Shown piece after piece: positions 37,375 to 46,969 of a stretch of 64,000 nt of DNA. The DNA is from Halictus rubicundus (Eukaryota; Arthropoda; Insecta; Hymenoptera; Halictidae): NCBI RefSeq assembly GCF_050948215.1, contig NC_135149.1, positions 9,715,001 to 9,779,000 of the forward strand, given 5' to 3'. How positions within the stretch are numbered: the first letter of the stretch is position 1; each line of letters opens with the position of its first letter. The notes under the pieces were generated by a model. That model worked only from the letters and a program-made list of their open reading frames with translations. It had not been told where the DNA came from and made no database searches. The position numbers and the translations under genes are program-made.

Positions 37375-37496
37375 TCATAATCTCGTTAAGGTATTTGTAT
37401 TGTGCAACAGTCCCTGCATGAGCTGCTTGCGCAACACTGTGTTTCGTAGGCACTGAATATGCATAACTTCCAGGATTTCCAATTCTTTGGTCCAAT
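37375..37496 (-). CDS. candidate last exon of an unrecognised spliced gene
   Basis: The acceptor AATTTGTATAG|ATTGG has a CTAAT branch-like motif 22 bases upstream. Entered with two bases completing a codon, the exon reads WTKELEILEVMHIQCLRNTV and 19 more residues to TGA (37377-37375). That stretch is Leu-, Glu- and Gln-rich and looks like an amphipathic helix or short coiled coil. Entered one base differently, the same exon is open much longer, to TAA at 37265, and reads LDQRIGNPGSYAYSVPTKHS at its start. Splicing from the exon at 38542 supports the first frame; skipping that exon and splicing from 42202 supports the second. I cannot decide between them from sequence. I do not recognise the protein in either frame. 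Confidence 0.4.
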
Positions 37497-38232
37497 CTAT
37501 ACAAATTATAATTATTAGAAATATTACATTAATCACCACAGTTTACCTGGTTACCTGGTTTCTATTTCGGAATGTTATGAAAACCACCTCATTCTTAACC
37601 AGTTAACTGCGGAGTTTAATTGTAAAAATCCCTCACGAGCGCGGAATTAAAATCAAGCCATGTGACGGGTATACACATCGAACGCAGGCCAAATGTCGCT
37701 ATTGTAAATTTGACGGAAAAAGTAAAGCAAAATGAGAAAGAATTACATTTTTATTCGATAAGAAATTAACAATTCTTTAACGTCAACCGCACCGCAATAG
37801 TCAATTAAAAAAATTGTGATTGCATCATGAAAATTACGTTAACCTTCATATTTTGTACAGTATATATTTTTAAGTATTTAATTCTTATTATTTTTAGTAA
37901 CATTACTTTTTAATATGTCATTCCCGAGATGTGTGACTTAAATTGTGATTGTCTTGTGAAAATCATTTTCCAGCGAAACTTCCAAAGTCTTCAAATTAGT
38001 GTCCTTACTGTATGAAATGGGTCAAAGTTAAACGAGGTTTTACAGTGAACAATTTCTGATGAAACGAACATACTTTTCCATTTTATGAATGAATTCTAAC
38101 GTTTAATCAACGAAAAGGGAAGAAACGAATTTCTTATTCCACGTCTTCCGCCCACTATTCGTGAGTTTTTATCGGAATAATGAATTCTTTCATCTCTAAT
38201 AAGGATCAGCTCCTTACCTTATGATTTCTTAC

Positions 38233-38279
38233 TTGACTGCGCGCTCACCAAAGATACTTTATCGTTAATACTTAATTTA
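38233..38279 (-). other. possible alternative or poison exon
   Basis: A strong acceptor (ATTCTCATTCTTCCAG|T) and a good donor (TCAA|GTAAGA) frame 47 bases. If joined to the exon at 38542 it brings in an immediate stop codon. Joined to the exon at 42202 it reads KLSINDKVSLVSAQS. The signals are good, but use is unproven. Confidence 0.25.
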
Positions 38280-38541
38280 CTGGAAGAATGAGAATTTTAC
38301 GTTCACTTTAAGGACACGATCTGGACATAGAATATTGATAGCGAATGTATATCGTTCCGTTTCAACTTTGAAGAATTAGGTTATATTCAATTTGATACGT
38401 TCGCAATGAGTTTCACTCATGAAATGGAAGAACGATGTGTGAGATACTCTTGGATTGTTTATCCATTACATTTTGCTACGACGTGATAAATAGTAAATAA
38501 AATAAGCTAATTTACTAACTCGTTCAATCGACAAATTTTAC

Positions 38542-38627
38542 TTATACGATTTATTTCAGATCGACTTGGCAATTGGTCAACTTTATCGTGATCACTTTCT
38601 TCAAAATATTCATAAGCTGTGTCTATC
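38542..38627 (-). CDS. candidate internal exon of the unrecognised minus-strand gene
   Basis: The acceptor TTGTATATTACAG|G is good. Only one of the three frames is open, and it reads IDTAYEYFEESDHDKVDQLP followed by SRSEINRI. The peptide is strongly acidic. Two donors are possible, GTAAAA at 38541 or GTATAA at 38547; both leave one base over, which fits the first frame of the exon at 37375-37496. The entry phase (one base completing a codon begun by AG) fits the donor of the exon at 42202, giving Arg at the junction. The foldback MITE at 38653 lies just outside the acceptor, in the intron. Confidence 0.45.
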
Positions 38628-38652
38628 CTGTAATATACAAAAAGTCAATTTA

Positions 38653-38960
38653 GGTTAAACTTTACCTCAGGAATCCAGAAATTTTTAACTTTTTGACATG
38701 TAATCCTGTAGATTTTGGCGAAAATGCCGATAATCCAAGTTTCAATCCTAGGAGATCATTAGTTCAAAACTTACACGTATTTTTTGACAGGTAAAGGCGT
38801 CGACATGTTGGTATGTACTCAAGCATGCGGTGATATAATCCCGACCAACCTTTTCCGTTCATTGGACGATATCAGAGTACATACTAATATGGCGGCATCC
38901 TTATCTGTCAAAAACGCTAAAAATCGCAGATTTTTACACACGCACAACTTTTGAACTACT

Positions 38961-39032
<72 letters not shown>

Positions 39033-39156
39033 GATTAAAACTTGGATTATCGGCATTTTCTTTCCAAAATCTACAGGATTACAAAAAAAAGTTTAAAATC
39101 TGGTTCGAATAAACAATTCTGGTTCAATTTCTGGTTTCCTGATGTAAAGTTTAGCC
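38653..39156. mobile_element. 504-bp foldback MITE, copy 1, with TC expansion
   Basis: The ends GGTTAAACTTTACCTCAGGA and an inverted partner ending in TTAGCC frame about 180-bp arms. Shared arm motifs are AATCCTGTAGATTTTGGCG, AATGCCGATAATCCAAGTTT and CAATCCTAGGAGATCA. The arms meet around a second palindrome (GACATGTTGGTATGTACTC with GAGTACATACTAATATGGC). The right arm is interrupted by a pure TC run at 38962-39030. A sister copy lies at 40339-40842. Confidence 0.88.
38962..39030 (+). repeat. (TC)n microsatellite, about 34 units
   Basis: An uninterrupted TC dinucleotide run of about 69 bases sits in the right arm of the foldback MITE, where the sister copy at 40339 has only a short GATCACC. 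The run therefore expanded after the element inserted or in its source copy. Confidence 0.95.
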
Positions 39157-40338
39157 TCAATTTCTCTAAGACTATTGTAAACAAAAAGATTCACTTCAAG
39201 TTACCATAGAAATAGAAAGAATTTGTTGTGACTCTAATATGCTTAAAAAATTTCTTAAAAAAGTGTATAAGCCATTCCCACGGTATAACATATAAAAGAA
39301 TAAATTTTCGCAATCGTGTTTCGATCAGAAAGATCAATTTCAAATCGACATGAAATCAGAGGTTTCACAGCATCCAGAAAATCGTCTCAGATGTTCTTCG
39401 CGACAGTAAATCCCGAGGAAAGGTTTCTTGCGATTGGTGGCAGCGGTTCCTATAAAACAACATCGATCTGGGGGAATCAGTGTTTTATATGTGTCACATC
39501 AACTATAGGCAGCGGGTCGTTCTTTGTGCCGGCGTTCATTTCGTTCTCACCCCGAGGCTCTAGCGTTCTTTGCTATTTTTCTTCGTCTCCTCAAAGAGTT
39601 CTGACCGGAAGAACAACGCTGCCGAAGAAATATATGAAAGCGTTAGCACGCGACGTCATAAATTAAATTCCGGAATGGACGAGTCTCATTGTCTCCGGAA
39701 AAAAACCATGGTCGACGTCTCGACACATCATTCGTCCCTGCGAATTCGCAGAGAGACCGTCTTTTCCTACGTGATAAATGTTCCCTTGGATTTTCACGCA
39801 TTTCCAACAGCGTCATTTGTTTAACTTTTTCCTGATCAGCTGCGTCTGAATCGACCGCCGTGGTATTTATTAATTTTCTTAAAACGCTCGCACGAATGGA
39901 TCTATTTGAGGTCCCGTTTTAGGGAGGACAGCGTTTTTTAACATTTCTTTGGCGCAAATGTACTTTCACGCTTGAAAAATGTCACATAATTATGTTGAAT
40001 GAACTAAACCAGTCATACAAAGGGATTTCAATTACGTCTCATCACAAGACACCTATGTAATGAATAGATCACAGATTTTTATGCGAAATAAAAATTTTTC
40101 TTGTCAATTTCAAGACTCGTTAATTATATGAACATTTTTTTTCTTCAACAATTTTAATAAATTGAAAATAAATAAATGTTGTTCAATACTTTTAACCTTT
40201 CTACTGTTTTAAATTACACCTACTCATTTTTGTCATAAATGCATGAAATCCGCCGTCTGGTAATTACTTAGTGTTTGTTTTTAGAAGTGTAGAATTATAG
40301 GATCGATTAAAACATGTCAAACAAATGACAGAATTGTG
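39157..40338. other. intronic or intergenic stretch between MITE copies
   Basis: A GC-richer island at 39310-39850 has two overlapping plus-strand frames, of 116 and 84 codons. Neither shows a recognised motif, and the rest is AT-rich. If the minus-strand gene model is right, this is intron. Confidence 0.4.
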
Positions 40339-40842
40339 GGTTAAACTTTACCTTAGGAAACCAGAAATTTTTAACTTTCTTTTATGTATTCCTGTAGATT
40401 TTGAAGAGAAAATTCCGAAAATCTAAGTTTCAATCCTAGGATATCACTAGTTTATAAGTTATGTGCGATTTTCAGCGTTTTTGACATTTAAGGTCGCCGC
40501 CATGTTAATATGTAGTGACCGTCGTAATATGTCGCGCGTCGCTTAACGAGCGGAGCCGCTATATGGCGCCACAAGCACGCGGTGATGCCAATAACATAGA
40601 GCACCGATTTTTGAGACGAAATATCTTTTCCGCACACAGGATGGAAAAAAAAGTTGCAAATATGACTTGCAATTCTTAATCGCTTACGTGGCTGAGGGGC
40701 TCCGCTCTTTACACACGTACAACTTTTGAACGAATGATCACCTAGGATTCTAACTTGGATTTTCGGCATTTTCTCGCCAACATCTGCAGGACTATATAAC
40801 AAAATCTTAAAATTTTCTGGCTTCCTGAGGTACAGTTAAACC
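40339..40842. mobile_element. 504-bp foldback MITE, copy 2
   Basis: The ends GGTTAAACTTTACCTTAGGA and the inverted partner (finishing CTGAGGTACAGTTAAACC) match copy 1 at 38653. The same arm motifs occur (TTCCTGTAGATTTTGAAGAG, AATCTAAGTTTCAATCCTAG, ACAACTTTTGAAC). The centre differs from copy 1: it contains CGCGCGTCGCTTAACGAGCG and a GC-rich stretch. Copies 1 and 2 are 1.2 kb apart in the same orientation. Confidence 0.88.
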
Positions 40843-42201
40843 GAATCGTGTATTCAAGTGGATTTCAATTATTTCTTCCAAGAGCTTCCTGTTTTAAATC
40901 ATCAGTGTTTCTTTCTGGTTAATACAATAAACCGGAATGTGTATTTTCTTTGTGTTTTGTTTTAGGTGCAATTATTTTTGTAGCCGAAAGGTCCTACGGG
41001 AGAAAATGTGCTAAATGAATGACTGTATTATACATGCAAATGGATTTTAATTATTTCATCCGGGGATTCAGTGTTTGTTTTCAGTTCATCCAATGTAACC
41101 TGAGTTCAGAGTTACTTTTAATATTCAGTTTTATGTGAATGCAGTGTAACGTGTTTTACATTAATGTCAATGGCACACGTAATTCGTTGTGCCGTTGTCT
41201 TTACGTATGCAGAGCCAGTTGCGTGCATTACACCGGTTTTATTATTCATAGAAATGTGTTTCACGGTGTTGACTTGCCCATTTTGTGGGCGGGTGATGCA
41301 GCTTTTTGCTGGACATTCCCTTTATACAGTGGGAATGATTGAAACTAGTATTTCGCGATATTCATTAAATCTTCGATTGTTCATTATTCCAACGATGAGG
41401 GCGTTGTATTTCGAGTGGGGTTCGATTTCATTACGAAATTCGTGGCTCCATGAAAAAGTATGAAGACTCGTTTCCATATCGATTGAATATTATTTTCCCA
41501 TCAAAAATCCTTATTTTCATCAAAATTTCACAGAGCAATTTACAAAACTCGGTATTAAATTGATATTATTTATTTGCCATCAATGATTTCGTTCGGTTAA
41601 ATATAATCTACAAATATTAAGTATTTCTAACTTTTACCGTTTAAGTACTTCTATCGTGCTGATTACAATTTTTATTTAATTTTGATGGATGACTATTTTC
41701 TTCTATTATGAAGAATAATGATCGTTTATTTTGAAAAATAAAGTTCTTTTTTTATGTTGAAAGCTTGAGATCTTATTTTGTGTTGACAGTTACAGGTTTC
41801 ATTTTATTTTGAGATTTCTTTTTTTATTTTGTGTGTTAAAATTCTTCATGATACTACTAGATTGAAGTTTCTTATTGTATTATGCGTGTCATCATACATT
41901 CCTGTAATTCATAAACCGTAGCCTATATCATCTCAACAAAAACAAATTCTTAATTAAATATTTAGGCAAACATTGTACCTGACATGATGCACACCACATA
42001 ACAATTACAATCATTAAAACATACCTAAGAATTACATACATCATTGTTCATATTCTGTACATTATTTCAATTCAAATGGAGAATATAATTCTTACAATAT
42101 TCATATCGTAAAACGTCAATGTCTGGAACATACCTTGCCACTTTTATTCCGTCTATTCGATTAGGAAGGGTCTCAACTGTGTTCCCATTCTGCGGAACTA
42201 C
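40843..42201. other. gene-free stretch (intron of the gene model)
   Basis: AT-rich, with short plus-strand frames at 41139-41463 that overlap in two frames and carry no known motif. T-rich runs are common. I see no independent gene. Confidence 0.4.
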
Positions 42202-42279
42202 CTGTAGAAGATGATGTAGAGTACGGAGTCGTAATACTCCCATATGAAATCTCGCACATCCCCATACGTGCGTTCATTC
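42202..42279 (-). CDS. candidate internal exon of the unrecognised minus-strand gene
   Basis: The acceptor CATTTTTTTATTAG|G has a strong pyrimidine tract and the donor TACAG|GTAGTT is acceptable. The 78-base exon reads NERTYGDVRDFIWEYYDSVL then YIIFY, entered with one base and left with two. The aromatic, hydrophobic stretch could be a buried helix or a short membrane segment. The frame is open further upstream through the acceptor to 42463, so an unspliced reading is also possible. Phase fits both neighbours, at 43851 and 38542. Confidence 0.42.
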
Positions 42280-43850
42280 CTAATAAAAAAATGCTTGTAT
42301 TTCACGTCAGAGCTTTTCGTGTCCTCGGATATTACGAACCTGGCTTGCCCCGGAAATAAGGGTTTTATTTCCATCGACATCTGTTTCGACGATTCCGGCA
42401 CGGCGAGCATAAACGCGCGAACAACAGCCGATCCGGTTTTATGGTTCCCGTTGTATTCTTACGGTGGCGGCGTCGCGACGCTTGTCATTTAGTGCACACA
42501 CAATGTCGATACCTCGAGTTAAAAATCGTTCAGTCAGAGGATCCCACGCGCCATCAAGAATATTCCGCGGCCATTTTGCGACGGTAAAATCTTATCTATA
42601 CAATCCACGTTGTCTTCAATATGATATTACGCGATCGTCTGGGGAGTATAGTACACGTTTCTATAATATACTGGACCAATAAAATCTTATTTCGGAAATG
42701 CTGGAACAATTATGAACATCTGCAGTATGATCATGCACTATTTATGTCTAATCATTGCTGTACAACTCCCATAAATTATTTTTAAATTATTTATATTTCT
42801 GAGATATTGGAAGCCATGATAAATGAAGAGGAACTGTTAAATTTTTTCGTTTTCGTGTTGCAAATGGATTGGAAGAATTTTTAGTGAGGAATTAACGCTT
42901 TTAAAATTTTGTTTGTTTAATACTTGTGGATTTTTACACATTTATGACACGCGTCCATTTATGAAATTAACGAAACGTATGTGTTAAAATATCAAACGTA
43001 ATTTCCGTTCGTTCTTCTGTAGAAGAATAATCCATTTCCTGTGTCTAGACAATGTAAAATATTTTATTTCTCTCTTTTTCTACTCTGAGCTGATGAATTT
43101 CTTTAAAATATGAAATTTTCAGTAAAATACTGCTTGTTGAGTTCGTGGAAAGCGAAAATGGTCGAAATTTTATCTGATGATATTTTATTTTACCATTTAT
43201 AACGAATATATTATGAGGATTAGCAAAGTCTGAACACTGTTTGTTTAAGACACATACGTCTTCTATTAAATAGGAAAATAAAGTTAAATAACGTGTAAAT
43301 TTAAAAAACAAATAAAAACTGTAACATGATGTTTTTCGTAGCAAACTCGACTTTCGTTGAGACCAACGTTGAAAATTAATGACGTAATATGTTGGCAAGC
43401 CCGACTGACTCATGTGTGAGTCCATTACGGTCTAATATCTCGAATGAAACGTTTTCCATTTATTTCTTGCCCTACTGTTCATGCACTCTTTCATTTCTGA
43501 AGAGAAATTATGAGATAATGAAGTTTAACAAAATTATATTTTTGGCGGTAATAGCCTTTGGAAATGAAAAGAAGATAAAAATCGTATGGAATTATAATAA
43601 ACTTTGCGTTTTAGAATTTCTTAACAAATTTTTAGACCTGCAGTTCCCAAATTACAATCTCTATGTCACGACTAATTCACAAACAGCAAAATTTTGAGTT
43701 TCTTTTTTACAAGAGAAAATAAATGCCATTTTACTTAAATTCTAGATATGCGACATTCCTAACTGCAAGAGAACAAGACAAGAGAGTGTAATACTTTACA
43801 TGAAGATGAAACTCGACCTGGAAGCAGCACTAATTATTTTTGCAACATAC

Positions 43851-44019
43851 CTGAATGGTTGTTCTTCATCTCGAGAGGAAACTTCGTCGAAGTGCTGTGA
43901 GGGGCTATTAAACACACTACACAGAACACTAATTAGTTCTTCAACATATCCCGAGGCTGACTTCACAACAACAGCCACGATAACTCTTCCGCGACCGTGA
44001 CCATAGCTCGGGCAAATTG
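43851..44019 (-). CDS. candidate internal exon of the unrecognised minus-strand gene
   Basis: The acceptor TATTATATTTCAG|C and the consensus donor TTCAG|GTATGT frame 169 bases. Only one frame is open, with two bases in and two bases out. It reads ICPSYGHGRGRVIVAVVVKS, then an acidic and serine-containing tail with HFDEVSSRDEEQPF. The end phase (AG) joins the exon at 42202 to give Arg. The frame continues open upstream of the acceptor to about 44168, so the acceptor is inferred from its quality. This is the best-supported exon of the model. No family is recognised. Confidence 0.48.
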
Positions 44020-44521
44020 CTGAAATATAATATTGTAATCTAGTCGTCACGGGAGTGGAACTAATAGTTGGAATTAATAATTGATCCGCAGTGTAGAACA
44101 AAGTCGAAATTGGTAACAGGATACGGGGGGCCACGTGGTCGGATAGATTTCCAACCAGTTAAGACACCGGAAATCGATACTCCGGTTGCCCATATACGTC
44201 TTTCGAAGTTCGAGACATAACCGCATTTGATAAATTACTGTCGAGCCATTCTTGTAATCTCATCTCGCCAGTGCCGCGAACGCAGCCGCGAGCTGCTTAG
44301 CAGAACCGCGACGTTGTGGCTTTATACATTATATGATTGATCACTGTAATGCATTTCTTACGTATGTATACATACATACTTGCAGCGTTCTAATTTTCAA
44401 ATGCCAATAGTAGCGGGTACATTCCCGAGCTGTGATTGATATTGACCGATTCACCAATTTGTAAAGCGGCCCTTAAAAGCGGTGCACTGAGCAGCGCCTC
44501 TCTATTTGATCGCGCACTTCA

Positions 44522-45340
44522 GGTAGGAATATCGCGCTGTGATCCGACGTCTTGAAGATGTAGCGGATTTCATCCTCTCTCGAAATGCTACGACTACGAC
44601 GAACAAACATCAGTGCGTAGTTAATTTCTACTTAATGCGAATTACATTTCTTGTATTTTATTATACACGTCAAGTAGAAATATCGCGCTGCAGTCAGACA
44701 CCTCGAAAAAAGCAAACATTATTTTTCATACATACCCGAAGATTAAAAATGTAAAATATGGCTGTATGATTAAAATGCACAGGGTTTTTACCACATTTCT
44801 CTTTAATAGTTCTTTTGGTGTGTACTCGAAGTGGTAATACCGTGATGTGGTCAGACACCTTAAAAATATATCGCATTATATTATCCTTTTACACTAAGAG
44901 AGTATATGCATAAAACACGACTATATGGTTCAAATGCATAGCGTATCCACAAAATTTCTACCTATTTCCAAATTTGTCTACTTACATCGTCTACTGAAAT
45001 TGTGAACGAAAAGTTATTGATATTTAAACGATTGTAACTCCGCGAAAAAAAATCGTGTAACAATCTACCTGTGCTCATTTTAAAGCTTGAACTCTCAACT
45101 TTAGTAATCCTAGACTCATTTTTATCAGCAATATTTTTGCATCATATGGTGAACAGAAAAATTAAGACATGATTTCCTTTCGAAAGTTTTACCACTTCAA
45201 ATATTTCTACGGACATTAAACATTTTTTTTCATGACTGAAATCATTTTGAATTTGAAGATTGAAATCTCACCTTTATGGCAACACCTTGAAATTTGGTGT
45301 ACAATTTTAGTAGAAATATCGTGCAATGGTCAGGAATGGT
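44522..45340 (+). repeat. diverged array with ~155-bp period
   Basis: Four anchors of the form GTAGnAATATCGnGCnnTG then GTCAGACACC lie at about 44522, 44672, 44831 and 45309. The first two gaps are 150 and 159 bp and the third is about three times that. After the anchor, units share a CATTAT block, then CATAAAACACGACTATATGG and CAnATGCATAGCGT-like strings in the last units. The large gap (about 44990-45300) holds unrelated AT-rich DNA. The array is non-coding and lies in the intron of the gene model if that model holds. Confidence 0.7.
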
Positions 45341-46384
45341 AAGAATATAATGAATCCTACTCTCCCTTAACATTTGAGCACTATAAACATAAAACATGAC
45401 TATATAGTTCACATGTACGTTGTCTCCACTAAATCAGTACTAAATACGAGTTTATTTAGTTAAGTGAAAAGTTCGGACCGTTTCGGCTCACTAGACAGTA
45501 ATTCTACTTTTAAACAATGGCAACTAACCCAATTTCGTTAAAATATCTTTACTCTAGAATTTACTGAAAATATGTACTAATGCTATTTTAGAATTTTTAT
45601 TTAAGTAAAACGAACTTGTTACTCGACTCAATAAATTACTTTCAATGGTTTCTGATAATATTGAAAACATTAAAAACAGTTAGGATATTAACATTGGAAA
45701 CGGTTTAACAGCAATTATTAATAAAACAATGATAAAAACATCAACGACCGTTTGTAATCACGTACCAACCAGAGAGTCCGTGATCAAAGCCCAAGAAAAG
45801 ATTAAAAACTGTGCAAGCACGTTCCATAAAAACGGCACGTGCACCGCCTGACTATGGCAGTCGCCGAAAGGACGCAGGAGCCGCTCGTTAAGCAGAGTTA
45901 ATCAAAGTTTTCGCCGGTGCGGGTAAATCCAAAACCGTCTAATATCCGGATTATTAATTAAATTTTACAATCCGAATCTCGGCCGATGGGTCATACTTAT
46001 TCATACGGGCGCATCGATGGCTCGTAATCGTAAAGAGTCGTCCAAGATGTTACATTATGCATGACGCATTAAACCGACGCAGTCTCAAGGAAAGCCAATC
46101 AAATCGCGCGTTTTATGCTCTACGAAATTAAGTCGCCTCCTAACAGCCTCATTTCGAAAACCTTTCATTTATACATAGACATAGAAGACACTTTTGTGGT
46201 AACCTCAATGAATTTCTAGTTAATTATGAACATACTCATTACTGTGTAACATTTTTACAAAGTCGTTCATAAAGAGAACGGACCGATGGGCTTTTCACGA
46301 ACATTGACTTCAAATGGTTTCTATTTACTCGAGCCTGGGAATATTGCCAATTAATTAAACAATTTTCGTTTTGAATTCTGTAAT

Positions 46385-46544
46385 TTAACACGTTAAACGC
46401 CATGCCGGTCCCTAGGGACCGGCGCTAGACTTTCCGTTCAAGCCTCGCCTGTCCCTATGGACCGGGAGGGTCCGCTTGACGGCTAACTGTGGCATGAACG
46501 GAACGGCACGTAAAACCGGGGCGGCGTGGCGTTTAACGTGTTAA
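46385..46544. mobile_element. 160-bp TTAA-ended MITE
   Basis: TTAACACGTTAAACGCCA at the left is matched by the inverted GGCGTTTAACGTGTTAA at the right, so the element has TTAA termini as in piggyBac-type insertions. The inside is GC-rich and contains two hairpin-forming strings (CCGGTCCCTAGGGACCGG, and a CCCTATGGACCGGGAGGG stretch). It has no coding capacity. Confidence 0.9.
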
Positions 46545-46738
46545 TAATAATTTACGTATGTAAGGTTTCCGGGAAATCGTATTGTTTAATTCATGTTTCA
46601 TCTAAATTAATATGGAATTTTTACATATTAGAATTGTATTAAATATTTCTCCAATCAATTATATAATTTTTATTATTGTTCATGACAGTCGCCTGATGAA
46701 TGAATTGTTTTTGCAGTGACTCACAACTAAATTCTTAC

Positions 46739-46969
46739 AACCAGAACAGATTTTTTCAAGTCTGGCAGCATATTCGAGGGTATAGGAAGGTATAGTTAGC
46801 GAAGAAAGGGCTATTGCACCGGGCGAATCTTCAAACGAAGGGCTCGAAGGACTGGACCAGCAATTCCTGACAATTTCGCGGGTGCCGTTCGCGGGCAAAT
46901 TGGAATTATTGGTCGGCGTGTGGAAGGAACGAAATTTGTTGTTGCACACCGGACACAGAGTGGCGGTTG
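46739..46969 (-). CDS. candidate upstream exon of the unrecognised minus-strand gene
   Basis: The donor TCTGGTT|GTAAGA ends an open frame that runs back about 230 bases. It starts TLCPVCNNKFRSFHTPTNNS, with a CxxC pair that could be half of a zinc site, and ends TIPSYTLEYAARLEKICSG. One base is left over, which fits the two-base entry of the exon at 43851. The 5' edge is unclear: an in-frame TAG lies near 46970 and no good acceptor is visible, so the start position is only the limit of the open frame. The opposite strand is also open here, which weakens the case. Confidence 0.28.
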
